DNA of 64,000 nucleotides from Burkholderiales bacterium (GCA_020697255.1 JAJFBE010000006.1:1-64000); one strand, 5' to 3'. Numbered from the stretch's first letter, positions 9,464 to 21,576 are shown. The notes: generated from the letters alone by a model not told the origin. Numbers and translations are program-made.

Positions 9464-9976
9464 TCACTCTTCAGCAGTAGGTCTATATAACTCACGAAAA
9501 TATTTTATAGTATTATCATCATGTGGAAAATATTGTGTTTTACCTTCAATTGTAACTTCACATAAAAGATTCGTGCCTTCCCATATAGCACGATTAACCC
9601 CCATAAATGAAACTATTATTTTGCTGACATTATTATTAGCATCCAAATTTCTCTCAAATTCATAATATATTCCTTTAAGCGGATATGTCCCGGAAAACTT
9701 TAATTCAAAATTTTCAATAAGAACATTTTCTGCCGAATTAAACTTATAATTCTTGCCTGCTGAAACACCAGCAAGATTTGTGGTTACATTACCGTCAGCA
9801 TCTACCAGCCATCGAAAACGAAAAGCGGTATATTTATTTTGAGTGTAAGCCATTACAATACTTTCATCAGTTGTAACCCGGCAATAGCCTTCTTCAATTG
9901 GAAAGGCAACAGCCATGCCTAAAAATAACGACAAAAATAAGCCAAGCATACAATTTCTGTGCTTATATATTTTCAT
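9464..9976 (-). CDS. small secreted two-cysteine family protein
   Basis: A 170-residue protein with a signal peptide (hydrophobic core LGLFLSLFLGMAVA, cleavage near AVA/FP). Mature Cys32 (EGYC) comes early, and a second Cys closes the beta-rich domain in WEGTNLLCEV. The segment FRWLVDADGNV resembles IRWIVADENGTL in the paralog at 29051-29773. I place it in the same exported family. It does not carry the TACSGAAATTCSGTA promoter palindrome at the expected site. A strong GGGGGAAA precedes the start. Function unknown. Confidence 0.75.
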   Translation of the reverse strand: MKIYKHRNCMLGLFLSLFLGMAVAFPIEEGYCRVTTDESIVMAYTQNKYTAFRFRWLVDADGNVTTNLAGVSAGKNYKFNSAENVLIENFELKFSGTYPLKGIYYEFERNLDANNNVSKIIVSFMGVNRAIWEGTNLLCEVTIEGKTQYFPHDDNTIKYFRELYRPTAEE

Positions 9977-10210
9977 AATGATTTCCCCCGATAATCAACC
10001 TTATTCTAATTTTTGCGATACTAATGCAGTAATATACGCTAATTTTGAAATATTAAGATACAAGATTTATGTATAAATACTTAATTTTCTTATTATACAC
10101 AATGTGCTTGATTTATTGGCTAAATTATTGAAAAAATGCGATAGACTTTATCAAGCTGGCATGTTAAAATTAATTCCTTATATAAACACACACATTAAGG
10201 ACACTTATTC

Positions 10211-12487
10211 ATGCTTTTACCTATTCACGTTCGCTTGTCAAAACTATTAAATATTAAAGAAAACCAGATACAAAGTACCATCACCTTACTTGATGATGGC
10301 GCGACAGTTCCATTTATCGCCCGTTATCGTAAAGAAGTAACCGGTGGGCTTGATGATACCCAACTACGTAACCTGGTAGAAAAACTAACCTATATGCGTG
10401 AACTGGATGACAGGCGTGAAACTATTTTAAACTCGATTAGGGAACAGGACAAATTAACACCTGAACTCGAAGCACTGATTTTAGCGGCTGATAATAAAAC
10501 GACACTGGAAGATTTATATCTACCGTATAAGCCTAAGCGCCGTACCCGTGCGCAAATTGCCCGGGAAGCAGGTCTGGAACCGCTGGCTCTTGATTTAGTG
10601 AATAATCAAAATTTAGACCCTGGAGTTGAAGCGCTTAAATATATAAATCCGGAACAAAATATAGCCGATGCTAAAAGTGCCCTTGATGGCGCCAGATATA
10701 TTTTAATTGAACTATTTGCTGAAAATGCTGAGGTATTAGCCGGAATTCGTGATCTTTTAAACAAAGAGGCAACTCTTACTTCTAAAGTAATTGAAGGTAA
10801 AGAAGTAGACGGACAAAAATTTAGCGACTATTTTGCTTATTCAGAAAGCATAAAAACTATACCTTCACATCGTGCATTGGCTGCATTTAGGGGTAGCAAT
10901 GAAGGTATTCTCACCATAGGTATTGATTACCCGGGTAAGGAAGATACTCCGCGCGGTGAACTAAATCGTTATGAACAAATTATAGTGGATTTTTTTGAAC
11001 TTAATACTAATGCTACTGCAGGGAAATGGTTAATTGATACTGCAAAATTATGCTTTAAGGCCAAAATATTCCTATCAATGGAAAATGAATTACTGTCTAA
11101 TATTCGTGAGCGTGCCGAAGATGAAGCAATTAAAGTATTTGCCACTAATTTGAATAATTTATTACTTGCAGCTCCAGCTGGTGGTAAAACCACTATTGGC
11201 CTGGATCCGGGTATTCGCACTGGTGTTAAGGTAGCAGTAATTGATTCAACTACAAAGGTATTAGAAACAACGACAATTTATCCATTCCAACCGCACAACC
11301 GCTATACTGAATCTATAGCAACCATTGCTATGCTTGCTGAAAAATATCATGCAGATTTAATCAGCATCGGTAATGGTACCGCCTCACGCGAAACAGAAAA
11401 ATTAGTACGTGATATGCTAAAAACTCATACAAACCTTGCTGTTACCCCAGTTATTGTATCTGAAGCCGGAGCATCAGTTTACTCTGCATCAGAATATGCT
11501 GCCAAAGAATTTCCGGATATGGATGTAAGCCTTCGCGGTGCTGTTTCAATTGCCAGAAGGCTACAAGACCCACTGGCTGAACTGGTAAAAATTGATCCCA
11601 AATCAATTGGTGTTGGCCAATATCAACATGATGTAAACCAGAATAAATTAGCCGGAACATTAAGCAACGTGGTTGAAGATTGTGTAAATAAAGTTGGGGT
11701 TGATGTAAATACTGCTTCTATTCCCCTGCTTGCCAGTGTGTCTGGTTTAAATAGCATTATTGCTAGTAATATTGTTAGTTATCGGGATAGCAACGGAACA
11801 TTTAAAAGTCGCAATGATTTAAAAAAAGTACCCCGCCTTGGTGATAAAACTTTTGAACAATGCGCCGGATTTTTACGCATTCATGATGGCAAAAATCCAT
11901 TGGATAATTCGGCAGTACACCCGGAAAGTTACCTATTAGTAAACTTGCTTGCAGAGAAACTTGGCGTCAGCGTAACAGATCTAATTGCTAATAGTTCTCT
12001 TTTAAAACAAATCAAACCTAGAGAATTTGTTAATGAGCTTTATGGCTTACCAACAATTACCGATGTAGTAGCTGAACTTGAAAAACCTGGTCGTGACCCA
12101 CGTGGTGAATTTAAAACAGCAGCCTTTAAAGAAGGAGTGAACGAAGTTAGTGACCTGCAAATTGGTATGCAACTGGAAGGAATTGTGACCAATGTAACCA
12201 ACTTTGGGGCTTTTGTAGATATTGGTGTACACCAAGACGGACTAGTCCATATATCAGAGATTGCCAATCATTTTGTGGCAAACCCGGCTGATGTAGTTAA
12301 AACCGGGCAAATTGTTAAAGTGCGGGTTATGGAGGTTGATGCAAAAAGAAAACGTATTGCCCTATCCATGAAAAGCGAGCAACGTGCTACACCGGCAGCA
12401 AGTAATAAACCCAAAGTAAATAATCATCCAGCTACTACCTCTGCCGGGGGCGCCATGGCGGATGCTTTAGCCAAATTGAGACGATAA
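10211..12487 (+). CDS. tex: Tex-family RNA-binding transcription accessory protein
   Basis: A 758-residue cytoplasmic protein with the full Tex layout: N-terminal helical region ([19 protein letters not shown], 28-46), YqgF/RNase H-like domain ([16 protein letters not shown]), helix-hairpin-helix tandem ([14 protein letters not shown] onwards) and a C-terminal S1 domain (about 645-712, beginning [17 protein letters not shown]). Tex proteins bind nucleic acid and affect transcription, toxin expression and stress tolerance. The gene lies 4 bp before tsaC and is likely cotranscribed with it. Length is normal for the family. Confidence 0.95.
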   Translation: MLLPIHVRLSKLLNIKENQIQSTITLLDDGATVPFIARYRKEVTGGLDDTQLRNLVEKLTYMRELDDRRETILNSIREQDKLTPELEALILAADNKTTLEDLYLPYKPKRRTRAQIAREAGLEPLALDLVNNQNLDPGVEALKYINPEQNIADAKSALDGARYILIELFAENAEVLAGIRDLLNKEATLTSKVIEGKEVDGQKFSDYFAYSESIKTIPSHRALAAFRGSNEGILTIGIDYPGKEDTPRGELNRYEQIIVDFFELNTNATAGKWLIDTAKLCFKAKIFLSMENELLSNIRERAEDEAIKVFATNLNNLLLAAPAGGKTTIGLDPGIRTGVKVAVIDSTTKVLETTTIYPFQPHNRYTESIATIAMLAEKYHADLISIGNGTASRETEKLVRDMLKTHTNLAVTPVIVSEAGASVYSASEYAAKEFPDMDVSLRGAVSIARRLQDPLAELVKIDPKSIGVGQYQHDVNQNKLAGTLSNVVEDCVNKVGVDVNTASIPLLASVSGLNSIIASNIVSYRDSNGTFKSRNDLKKVPRLGDKTFEQCAGFLRIHDGKNPLDNSAVHPESYLLVNLLAEKLGVSVTDLIANSSLLKQIKPREFVNELYGLPTITDVVAELEKPGRDPRGEFKTAAFKEGVNEVSDLQIGMQLEGIVTNVTNFGAFVDIGVHQDGLVHISEIANHFVANPADVVKTGQIVKVRVMEVDAKRKRIALSMKSEQRATPAASNKPKVNNHPATTSAGGAMADALAKLRR

Positions 12488-12491
12488 ATAT

Positions 12492-13049
12492 ATGCAAAGT
12501 TATAACAGTAGTCTATTAGGCAAGATCCGCCGGCATATAAAAAATGGCGGCGTTATTGCCTACCCAACTGAGTCATGCTATGGATTTGGCTGTGATCCAT
12601 TTAATTATAAGGCAATTAAACAGATACTCAAAATTAAAAGACGGGATAAGGCTAAAGGACTAATAATTATTGCAGCTAGCGTAGATCAGCTAAACCAGTT
12701 AATTGCACCAATTAGCGCAAATGATAAAAATAAATTAAAAGAGTATTGGCCGGGATTTTATAGCCTGCTAATGCCAACAACGGATAAAACCTTGTCCATA
12801 CTTGGCGGCAAACATAAAACCCTGGCAGTTAGGGTAAGTAAACACGATTTAGTTAGGCAAATATGCAGCTTTATAAATATGCCTATAGTTTCTACCTCGG
12901 CTAATTATTCAGGGCATAAGTCAATTAAAACATATCGTGAATGTGTTAAGCAATTTGGCAAGAAAGTTCTGGTACTACCAGGTAATACTAATTTTGCCAA
13001 AAAACCATCTACCATTATTGACTGGAAAACAGGTAAAACCCTTCGTTAG
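12492..13049 (+). CDS. tsaC: threonylcarbamoyl-AMP synthase (TsaC/YrdC)
   Basis: TsaC makes threonylcarbamoyl-AMP from threonine, bicarbonate and ATP for the t6A37 modification of ANN-decoding tRNAs. The 185-residue length matches the short TsaC form rather than Sua5. Visible motifs are IAYPTESCYGFGCDP near the N-terminus, KIKRRDKAKGLIIIA (nucleotide and substrate binding) and STSANYSG. The gene follows tex by 4 bp. A diverged copy of its last 12 codons is found at 15403-15441, beyond the secreted-protein gene downstream. Confidence 0.92.
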   Translation: MQSYNSSLLGKIRRHIKNGGVIAYPTESCYGFGCDPFNYKAIKQILKIKRRDKAKGLIIIAASVDQLNQLIAPISANDKNKLKEYWPGFYSLLMPTTDKTLSILGGKHKTLAVRVSKHDLVRQICSFINMPIVSTSANYSGHKSIKTYRECVKQFGKKVLVLPGNTNFAKKPSTIIDWKTGKTLR

Positions 13050-13113
13050 GCTAGTCAAGCTCTAGTTATGATCTAGCTAATTTATTTTTTGCTGGCTAAT
13101 TAATTTTGCCTGA

Positions 13114-13137
13114 AGCTGCAGTCCTAAAACTGCAGCT
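13114..13137. terminator. hairpin after tex-tsaC
   Basis: AGCTGCAGT and ACTGCAGCT form a perfect 9-bp stem with a 6-base loop about 65 bp after tsaC. There is no strong T tract, so termination is inferred only from position between two convergent genes. A second palindrome (13209-13229, AGCTTACATA and its complement) touches the stop codon of the convergent secreted-protein gene. Confidence 0.45.
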
Positions 13138-13228
13138 ATTTACGGTCGCGTATGTTATCAGGTATTATAGCGGCCAGGTTTATCTCATCATAATAATACT
13201 TTAGTGACAGCTTACATAATATGTAAGC

Positions 13229-15295
13229 TTAATGTATTGTCTTTGTTGATTGATATAAGCTAGCATCACAAACTGACGCTGCCTGTCCATTCTTATATAC
13301 TCTTATTACACAATATTTGGGCTCAGATTTTTCAGATGTTTCTCCATGCTCACAAATATTATATGCTTTATAATCAAAGTATCCTGGATTGCTTGGTGTA
13401 TTTACAACATTATCTGTTATAAGTGATACATTTGGATTTGTCTGGCCTACTTTTACTGTATCATCAAAATCCCTAAGCTCTATAAAAGTATTTGAAGTTC
13501 GCGTATTTTTATTGAATTTTACTACAGCGACAGGGGCATTACCAGATATGTAGTAAGCCCTATTAAAATCGGCTGCTACAGGAGCCTTACACTCGGGTAG
13601 AGGAGAACAAAAAGTACCAAAAGCAGAATCATTAGTATTTGCATACGTACATCTATTTGCAATCTCATCCTTCAATAATACCGCATTTGAAAATCTAACA
13701 GCATTACCTTTTGTGGCTTTAATTGCAAAGTAATTACCATTTAAATTAAATGGTGCAGTAAAGGTCATAGACTTGTTATTTATTTTGAATAAACCACATT
13801 CTTCTGCCGGGATAACTCTTGCTAACTTGCCTTTTATCTCTTCTTCACTAGCGGCATCTACACAACTATATGTGACTGCAGCATCATCAACATTACTTAC
13901 TTTTCCAGATGTAGACTTACTATCAGAGAAGGTTATCTTTAAATCTGGTGTAGGTATATTAATTTTAAAGAGTAGGCTATTTGAATACCTTATCTCATTA
14001 GTATCAACATTGGTTTCTTTAATTGCCAAGTATTTTCCTTCGATTAAATTCTTGTCCGCTACTGAGAAAGACCAATCTCCATTACTAATTTTATTTATAT
14101 TACACACAGTATCTTCATAATTAGCAGTATTAAGCTCAATCGATGCTCCATCGGGACTTTCTCCAGAGGTAGATACGCAGCTATAGTTGAAATTTCCAGA
14201 TCTGGTATTTTTTATATTACCTGATATGAAAGGCATATTACTAGTAGAAGTATTTTCGATCTGTAAAGGGGGAATTACTGGAGGCGTCAAATCCATATAT
14301 TTGCCTAAAAGTATATCACCTGAATAGACTATATAGGGGTTATTACGAGACTGAGACATAGAAGAATCTTTATTTACATACTGCCACAGTTTTGACATAG
14401 ACAATCTTTCAGCTTTAATTCTAATATTTTTTTCAGCTAATGAGCGATACGCTTTAAAATATACGGCCGTACCTGATGACATGGGAGTGTCTGCTAATGA
14501 GCATTCATTGGCCTCAGCTTTTATATATATATTAGTCCCGGGCACTAATATTTCACAACGATAACTAACCGGCGCTCCAGTTGCAGTAATATCAGTTACT
14601 TTAATTAATTTAAACTGAGCATTCTCAGAAATAATTTCTGCTGCTGGTTTGGTAATATATGCATCATACTCCTGTTGTACCCTGTTATTTAAATTCATGC
14701 ATTTATCACCGACATAGCTTGAGAGAAAATCAGTTTTACTACTGTCTAATTTTTTGCGGGCAAGCTCTTCGGTACTATCAATAGCGAAAAGCGACTTAGC
14801 AACCACATCAAAATATGTATACTGGTAATTATTGCTATTATTAACGTAATTAAGAGTATAGTCACTATCATATCGCACAGGTCCTAAATAACCCTCATTC
14901 CAGCAAACCCAGTCCGAAGAAGAGAAATTTTGCGTAATGACAGCATATTTTCGTTTGTCAATACCACTTCTGTCAAGACCACTATTCACAGCACCACAAT
15001 TATTCCACAAAGTTTTATTTGCTAATATGAGATTTTGAAAATTTGCCCGTGCGATTCCCAGTGCCGTACCATCCTTATCGATGCTACTTTGATAACCAAA
15101 GCCAGACTTAGCTACATACCTACGCTTTTCAGGACCTTCTAGAACCTTATTATCACTTCTACAAGCCATAAAAACAAAGCTGAAATTTTTTGGCGGGTAG
15201 TTCTCCTTAGTCACATATTCTAACTGATCTACAGCAAATACTAGAGGGGAGGCAGCACAGGAAATTAATCCTAGAATATAAATTATTTTTTTCAT
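13229..15295 (-). CDS. large secreted repeat-domain protein, unknown function
   Basis: A 688-residue exported protein with a signal peptide (cleavage near VFA/VD). At least two repeated units (YSCVSTS...GKYLAIK and YSCVDAA...GNYFAIK) and a weaker upstream one precede a terminal domain, CKAPVAADF...FDYKAYNICEHG...YCVIRVY. The protein encoded at 3666-4778 has the same units and terminal domain, so the two are paralogs with different repeat numbers. Paired cysteines suggest disulfide-stabilised Ig-like or beta-sandwich modules. The -10 box TATAAT near 15347 lies 24 bp downstream of a different palindrome, ACACTAGTGT (15379-15388). Function unknown. Confidence 0.8.
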   Translation of the reverse strand: MKKIIYILGLISCAASPLVFAVDQLEYVTKENYPPKNFSFVFMACRSDNKVLEGPEKRRYVAKSGFGYQSSIDKDGTALGIARANFQNLILANKTLWNNCGAVNSGLDRSGIDKRKYAVITQNFSSSDWVCWNEGYLGPVRYDSDYTLNYVNNSNNYQYTYFDVVAKSLFAIDSTEELARKKLDSSKTDFLSSYVGDKCMNLNNRVQQEYDAYITKPAAEIISENAQFKLIKVTDITATGAPVSYRCEILVPGTNIYIKAEANECSLADTPMSSGTAVYFKAYRSLAEKNIRIKAERLSMSKLWQYVNKDSSMSQSRNNPYIVYSGDILLGKYMDLTPPVIPPLQIENTSTSNMPFISGNIKNTRSGNFNYSCVSTSGESPDGASIELNTANYEDTVCNINKISNGDWSFSVADKNLIEGKYLAIKETNVDTNEIRYSNSLLFKINIPTPDLKITFSDSKSTSGKVSNVDDAAVTYSCVDAASEEEIKGKLARVIPAEECGLFKINNKSMTFTAPFNLNGNYFAIKATKGNAVRFSNAVLLKDEIANRCTYANTNDSAFGTFCSPLPECKAPVAADFNRAYYISGNAPVAVVKFNKNTRTSNTFIELRDFDDTVKVGQTNPNVSLITDNVVNTPSNPGYFDYKAYNICEHGETSEKSEPKYCVIRVYKNGQAASVCDASLYQSTKTIH

Positions 15296-15402
15296 TATGT
15301 TACCTTAAAAAAGTTCCCTTATTCATTTGCTTAGAAATTATACGTTAATTATACACTAAGTGAACTAAAAATAGCAATACACTAGTGTCAAAGCTTGCAG
15401 TA

Positions 15403-15441
15403 CCAATTATAGATTGGAAGAGTGGTCGGGTTATTCGTTAG
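15403..15441 (+). pseudogene. remnant of a tsaC 3' end
   Basis: Twelve codons read PIIDWKSGRVIR and then a stop. The C-terminus of TsaC encoded at 13010-13049 reads TIIDWKTGKTLR and then a stop. By my count the DNA agrees at about two thirds of positions. No TsaC body precedes it. I read it as a scar left when the neighbouring secreted-protein gene arrived or was duplicated. A chance match of this length is possible but unlikely. Confidence 0.5.
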
Positions 15442-15582
15442 AATTCTTGTTCCGCATAAAATTCTTGGCTGTATACCATAATGTTGTATATAATAAACAA
15501 TATATACCTAACATCCAAGCTACGATGTATCCCAAATGCTTTATAGAAAGCAGAAGCTTCCTATGACATATTTCCTATATTG

Positions 15583-16302
15583 TTATTTAATGATTTTACA
15601 CATTTGTGGTATATCATCTTTAGCATAAAGATGTGCTGTTCCAATATTTACAATCTCATTTAAGTTTAAAGATGCACCGCTAGTATGCTCTGAATCTGAA
15701 TCTAAATCCAGCAAGCATGGAAAAGATTTGCTGGTACCATCGCCTTCAAAGTTTAATTCCGCAACGGCAAAGTTTTGAGGTACATTGTGCTCATTATAGT
15801 CTGATACAAGCCCCTTAAATGTCAAAGACCAATCATAAATTTTTATATCGCTATCCCCCGGATATGGTGTTTTAGGGGTGAGCCCAATATTAATGCCATC
15901 GGCTCTGGCAGAACCAGTGAGTTTATTGATATAGTAGCAATTTTCCCTTTTATCAGCATAATTTACATTCTGATTATAGCCTGTACTTGCAGCAGTCATT
16001 AGTACCTGCGTATTTGTTTTTAGCCATTTTAAATTAACCCCTATAACTGCTGGATCTGATTTACTGTTATATCTATCAAATGGGATATAATTTATTGCCA
16101 ATATAAATTCTTTATCTTTATTATCTGCATAAAAATTATTAATTCCGGTACGATAGGCAAAACGTTTATCATAAACCGATTTACCAGAACAATATGCCAG
16201 AGTACGAACAGTATTCCCGATAGGACTAGCCTCAACTGTACTTATGCATAATAAAATAATTAAAATGCCAAGTAAATAGTCTTTTAGATTAGATGATTTC
16301 AT
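15583..16302 (-). CDS. small secreted two-cysteine family protein
   Basis: A 239-residue protein with a signal peptide (core LLGILIILLCIS, cleavage near VEA/SP). An early mature Cys (LAYC), a beta-rich middle (VNLKWLKTN; IYDWSLTFKG) and a later KSFPCLLDL match the layout of the exported family in this window, though sequence identity is low. The regulatory palindrome and -10 box described at 16383-16426 lie upstream. The untranslated leader is longer (about 75 bases) than for the other family genes. Function unknown. Confidence 0.75.
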   Translation of the reverse strand: MKSSNLKDYLLGILIILLCISTVEASPIGNTVRTLAYCSGKSVYDKRFAYRTGINNFYADNKDKEFILAINYIPFDRYNSKSDPAVIGVNLKWLKTNTQVLMTAASTGYNQNVNYADKRENCYYINKLTGSARADGINIGLTPKTPYPGDSDIKIYDWSLTFKGLVSDYNEHNVPQNFAVAELNFEGDGTSKSFPCLLDLDSDSEHTSGASLNLNEIVNIGTAHLYAKDDIPQMCKIIK

Positions 16303-16382
16303 TTTTTTCCTTAAAAAATATTTTTTTAAAGCATAACTAAATAAAATTATATTTATTTGAAATAATTTATAACTTTACTGTT

Positions 16383-16426
16383 ATTATCACCTAATTTAAA
16401 GATAGCAGCAATACGGAGTTTCCGTA
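16383..16426 (-). promoter_or_regulatory. regulon palindrome plus -10 box for the 15583-16302 gene
   Basis: On the minus strand TACGGAAACTCCGTA (16426-16412) is followed directly by a weak -35-like TTGCTG. A GATAAT box (16388-16383) begins exactly 23 bp after the palindrome. The same arrangement precedes five other secreted-protein genes. The position, just upstream of -35, is typical of an activator site. Confidence 0.7.
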
Positions 16427-16446
16427 GTGGGGCCCATTTCAATATA

Positions 16447-18276
16447 CTAATTAAACTTTACTGCTTTGCCAACAAGAACATCACGATCAGAACTTAGTAT
16501 GCCTTCCAGTTCTTTAATATGTGCCCGTACCTGCGAGACATAATCCCCATCATCCAACCTTTGACCGCCAAACTCTTTATACATCCGGATTAGTTCGTCT
16601 TCATCAATTTTTTTAAATTTTTTTGCTGAAGACAGCGCCATCTCTTCATTTATACCAAGCTCTCTTAATGCATCTGTTGCCATATGTAATGCACTATCAA
16701 ATGTCTCCCGATATACATGCTCAAACTTAACACCGTTTTTTAACCCATCATATACATCAGTCCGGCTACGTACCCTAAGCAAAATCTTTATATCCGGATA
16801 TGCCTGTTTAACTATAGCAACAATATTAACTGCAACCTCTGTGTTATCTATAGCCACCACTAAAATCTTTGCATGCCTTAAACCAGCCTGGTTTAATAAT
16901 TCAAGCCGCTGCCCATCACCATAAAATACCTTAAATCCAAACTTGCGTACCGACTCAACCTGGTTAGCATCAATATCCAATACCGTTGTACCAATTCCGT
17001 TAGCTAGCATAAGCCTGGCAACGACCTGGCCAAAACGCCCAAATCCTGCAATTAGAACTGGATTATTTTGTTCTACCACATCCGGTTCACCCTCTACAAA
17101 ACCTGCAATAAACCTTGGTTCCAGGACTTTTTCATAAAAGAGCATTATTAATGGTGTTAACAGCATTGACAACGCAACAACAGCAACCAACTCTTTAACT
17201 AAAACAGCCGGTAAAATTTGCTCCTTAAGCGCATAGGAAAGTAATACAAAACAAAATTCACCACCTTGTGCCAATGTCATGGCAATTAACAAATTATCTC
17301 TTAATTTACACTGAAAAAAGTTGCCTAAAATATACATTACACAAAATTTAACAGCCACCAATAGTGCTACCATCATCAAGATTATGAGTATGTGCTCTGT
17401 AATTAATGCAAAATTTATTGTACTGCCTACTGACATAAAAAACAAGCCTAAAAGCAGCCCTTTAAATGGCTCAATATCTGCTTCCAATTCATGCCTGTAT
17501 TCACTCTCAGCCAATACCACACCAGCTAAAAATGCCCCTAAAGCCGGAGATAAACCAACAAATTCCATAGCAAGCGCAATTCCGATTACCAATAATAACG
17601 CCAATGCTGTAAATGCTTCGTGTAACTTGCTATTAGCAATAAAGCGAAAAACTGGACGAAATAAAAATTTACCTGCAAAAATTATTGTACCAAGTAATAA
17701 TAAAATTAATCCAGCCTGTATCCAGCCCGGCAAAGAATGATGATCTATTTTTGTAGCAGAAGCCCCCAAAAGCGGGAATATTGCCAACATCGGGATAATC
17801 GCAATATCCTGAAATAATAATACCGCAAAAATTGTACTACCGGCTTCGAGTTTAATCCAACCTTTTTCATTTAATAACTGCAAGACTATCGCTGTTGATG
17901 AAGATGTAAAAACTATCCCGATGGTAAAGGCCTGGGCCCAGGAGAGCTTAAAAAATTTGGCAATTAGGGTAATAACCAGAGCGGTTATTATCACTTGTAA
18001 ACCACCGGTTAATAAAAGCGGTTTACGTAGATTCCATAACATGGCCGGACGAAGTTCAAGGCCGACTAAAAATAACATCATGACTACACCAAATTCGGCA
18101 ACCTGCATAACGCCGTCACTGCCACCTACTAAACCTAATACGTATGGACCAATGATAATACCTGCAAGTAAGTAGCCTAGCACCGAACCAAAGCCAATCC
18201 GTTTAGCAATTGGTACTGTAATAACCGTTGCCAGCAGGTAGATAAATGCCTGAGTGAATATATTGGTATATGTCAT
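16447..18276 (-). CDS. CPA2 cation:proton antiporter with RCK domain (KefB/YbaL-like)
   Basis: A 609-residue protein. About residues 1-385 form a Na+/H+-exchanger-type membrane domain (12-13 helices, including FTSSSTAIVLQLL and FLAGVVLAESEYRHELE). A TrkA-N/RCK nucleotide-binding domain follows, starting VLIAGFGRFGQVVARLM with DID at the end of beta2. The family exchanges K+ or Na+ for protons across the inner membrane, and Kef members are gated by glutathione adducts. No accessory KefG/KefF gene is adjacent. The exact ion cannot be read. It lies downstream of serS on the same strand, separated by a palindromic repeat. Confidence 0.88.
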   Translation of the reverse strand: MTYTNIFTQAFIYLLATVITVPIAKRIGFGSVLGYLLAGIIIGPYVLGLVGGSDGVMQVAEFGVVMMLFLVGLELRPAMLWNLRKPLLLTGGLQVIITALVITLIAKFFKLSWAQAFTIGIVFTSSSTAIVLQLLNEKGWIKLEAGSTIFAVLLFQDIAIIPMLAIFPLLGASATKIDHHSLPGWIQAGLILLLLGTIIFAGKFLFRPVFRFIANSKLHEAFTALALLLVIGIALAMEFVGLSPALGAFLAGVVLAESEYRHELEADIEPFKGLLLGLFFMSVGSTINFALITEHILIILMMVALLVAVKFCVMYILGNFFQCKLRDNLLIAMTLAQGGEFCFVLLSYALKEQILPAVLVKELVAVVALSMLLTPLIMLFYEKVLEPRFIAGFVEGEPDVVEQNNPVLIAGFGRFGQVVARLMLANGIGTTVLDIDANQVESVRKFGFKVFYGDGQRLELLNQAGLRHAKILVVAIDNTEVAVNIVAIVKQAYPDIKILLRVRSRTDVYDGLKNGVKFEHVYRETFDSALHMATDALRELGINEEMALSSAKKFKKIDEDELIRMYKEFGGQRLDDGDYVSQVRAHIKELEGILSSDRDVLVGKAVKFN

Positions 18277-18298
18277 TTATAGCATCTCGCAATAATAG

Positions 18299-18358
18299 AG
18301 CATGGATTCCCGCCTCCCAGACATATCTGTCCCAGACACGTGTGTTTGCGGGAATGAC
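18299..18358. repeat. short palindromic repeat between serS and the antiporter gene
   Basis: GAGCATGGATTCCCGC opens the element. ATTCCCGC (18306-18313) pairs with GCGGGAAT (18348-18355), followed by GAC. An inner imperfect palindrome (CAGACATATCTG) lies between the arms. Related copies are at 22685, 25798, 52391, 55179 and inside mnmC. Confidence 0.65.
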
Positions 18359-18377
18359 TTAGGCTGGTAATAATTTA

Positions 18378-20079
<1,702 letters not shown>

Positions 20080-21420
20080 TTAGTCTTTTTTAAGATCATG
20101 GTTTTCTATTACTGCCTCTCCAGTGTGCATTACTACCATAGATCCATTTAAATCACGTTCTTTATCCAATTTTACAATATCAGGACTCCAACTTCCCCTA
20201 GTACGCCCTTCCCATGGAAGTTTAATATTTGGGGTACACAACACTTGAAACATCTTATCTCCGATCTTTAACAGCCATGGAACTGTTAGTTTTTTCTCAA
20301 TATTGGGTATTAAAGTATCCTCATAATAAAGATTTTCTTTTGTAACCTTTAAAGAAGCTTGTAACGAGTCTTTAAGACCTGAAATATGTCTCTCAGCTGT
20401 ATTTCTTTTCTCCCTAATGCTTTGGCCAATTGTAAGTTCAACTTCTGGGAAATTTTTCTCTTTCTTAGAATCGTCTTTATCTGGATAGGTGCTTAAGTCG
20501 ATTATTAAACCATTTAGGAAATCCCCATTATTTTGATGAGGAACTACTTTTATTCGTTGCCATGTATGTTCGTGAGATCCATCAAATAGATTAAGTTCAG
20601 CATTTGGATTTTTTGTAAATGGTGCGCTCATTTTACTTGTATCAGTGGGTTGATGTATTGTTATATAACCTTTTTCATTATATTTTTCCCATTTAATCCA
20701 AAAACCAGGATACTCTTTTTCATTAGCACAAGATCCACCCTGTTCTGGCACAGTTAGGCTACTATATTTAGGAAGTGGTACATCGTTTTCTAATTTTACA
20801 GGTAGAGAAAATTCGTCTTCTTTATTAAATTTAAACTCGGTTAGTCTATTGTTACTGATATTACATATAAAATCCGAAGATGGTCTATAATCATACTTTT
20901 CCATACTTTGCGGATTTCCTTTCGACACTGTTGCCCGTGTATGCTGCTCCTGAATACCATATTTAATAGTAGCTCTACCAGTCTTGCGATCCATGAAAAA
21001 CTCCCATGGTACTAATTTCCTCCCAGATATATCTTACCCATCTATTAGTAAAGTCCCAAAACCACCTTCGAGAGGTATATTTTGAAAGATAGCCTTAGCA
21101 CCATAAGTTGTATCACCAGACCATTTCCCATTGTCTGATAATTTTATTTTATACCAAAAGGTTGGAATTTGCTGGTTAGCTGGGTAATGAGTCGCTTGCA
21201 ATTCCTCGTCTTTAGTAACTTGCTTGGAATCATCTAACTTACTGGGATCATAACTAATAAACTTACCATTAGCCCCCTTAGCTATACTAATATGGGAATA
21301 ACTAAAGAAATCACCATTTAACAGCTGAAATATATCCTTAGGATAACAAAAACCCTCCTCATCTCCATAAGCCTGAAACATATTTATGATTAAGTATAAA
21401 GCTGAAGATAGTTTTAACAT
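20080..21420 (-). pseudogene. two-domain secreted protein gene split by an in-frame TAA
   Basis: Two frames in the same phase, 21420-21034 and 20994-20080, are separated only by a TAA stop (21036-21034) and 13 sense codons. Together they make about 446 codons. The first part has a signal peptide (MLKLSSALYLIINMFQAYG) and an early Cys (EGFCYPKD). Both parts hold a beta-rich unit like the exported family here (TFWYKIKLSDNGKW; GFWIKWEKYNEKGY), and the second ends in MFQVLC. I prefer the start at 21420 because it gives a clean signal peptide; 21516 is the alternative. A consensus promoter lies upstream. It may be a fresh pseudogene, a readthrough gene, or two separate products. Confidence 0.65.
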
Positions 21421-21527
21421 ATTGAATATTATATTTTTTTCTATTTGAATTACTTTATTATTAGATTTCTTAATATAACAGCGGTATTTACCATAATTAT
21501 ACTTAAGACATGGCATTAAAGGGGAAA

Positions 21528-21556
21528 ATTATACCATGTGTATCGCCCATTGTCAA
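21528..21556 (-). promoter_or_regulatory. consensus sigma-70 promoter
   Basis: On the minus strand TTGACA (21556-21551) and TATAAT (21533-21528) are separated by exactly 17 bp. Transcription would start near 21521 and read into the interrupted secreted-protein gene with a leader of about 100 bases. This is the only perfect -35/-10 pair I noticed in the window. Confidence 0.7.
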
Positions 21557-21576
21557 ATGAGCTGCCAGGGTCAAAA

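Noticed and set aside
15379-15388. ACACTAGTGT palindrome upstream of the 688-residue secreted protein
   Set aside because: It sits 24 bp before a TATAAT box, close to the regulon spacing, but the sequence does not match the regulon palindrome, so I do not count it as a member.
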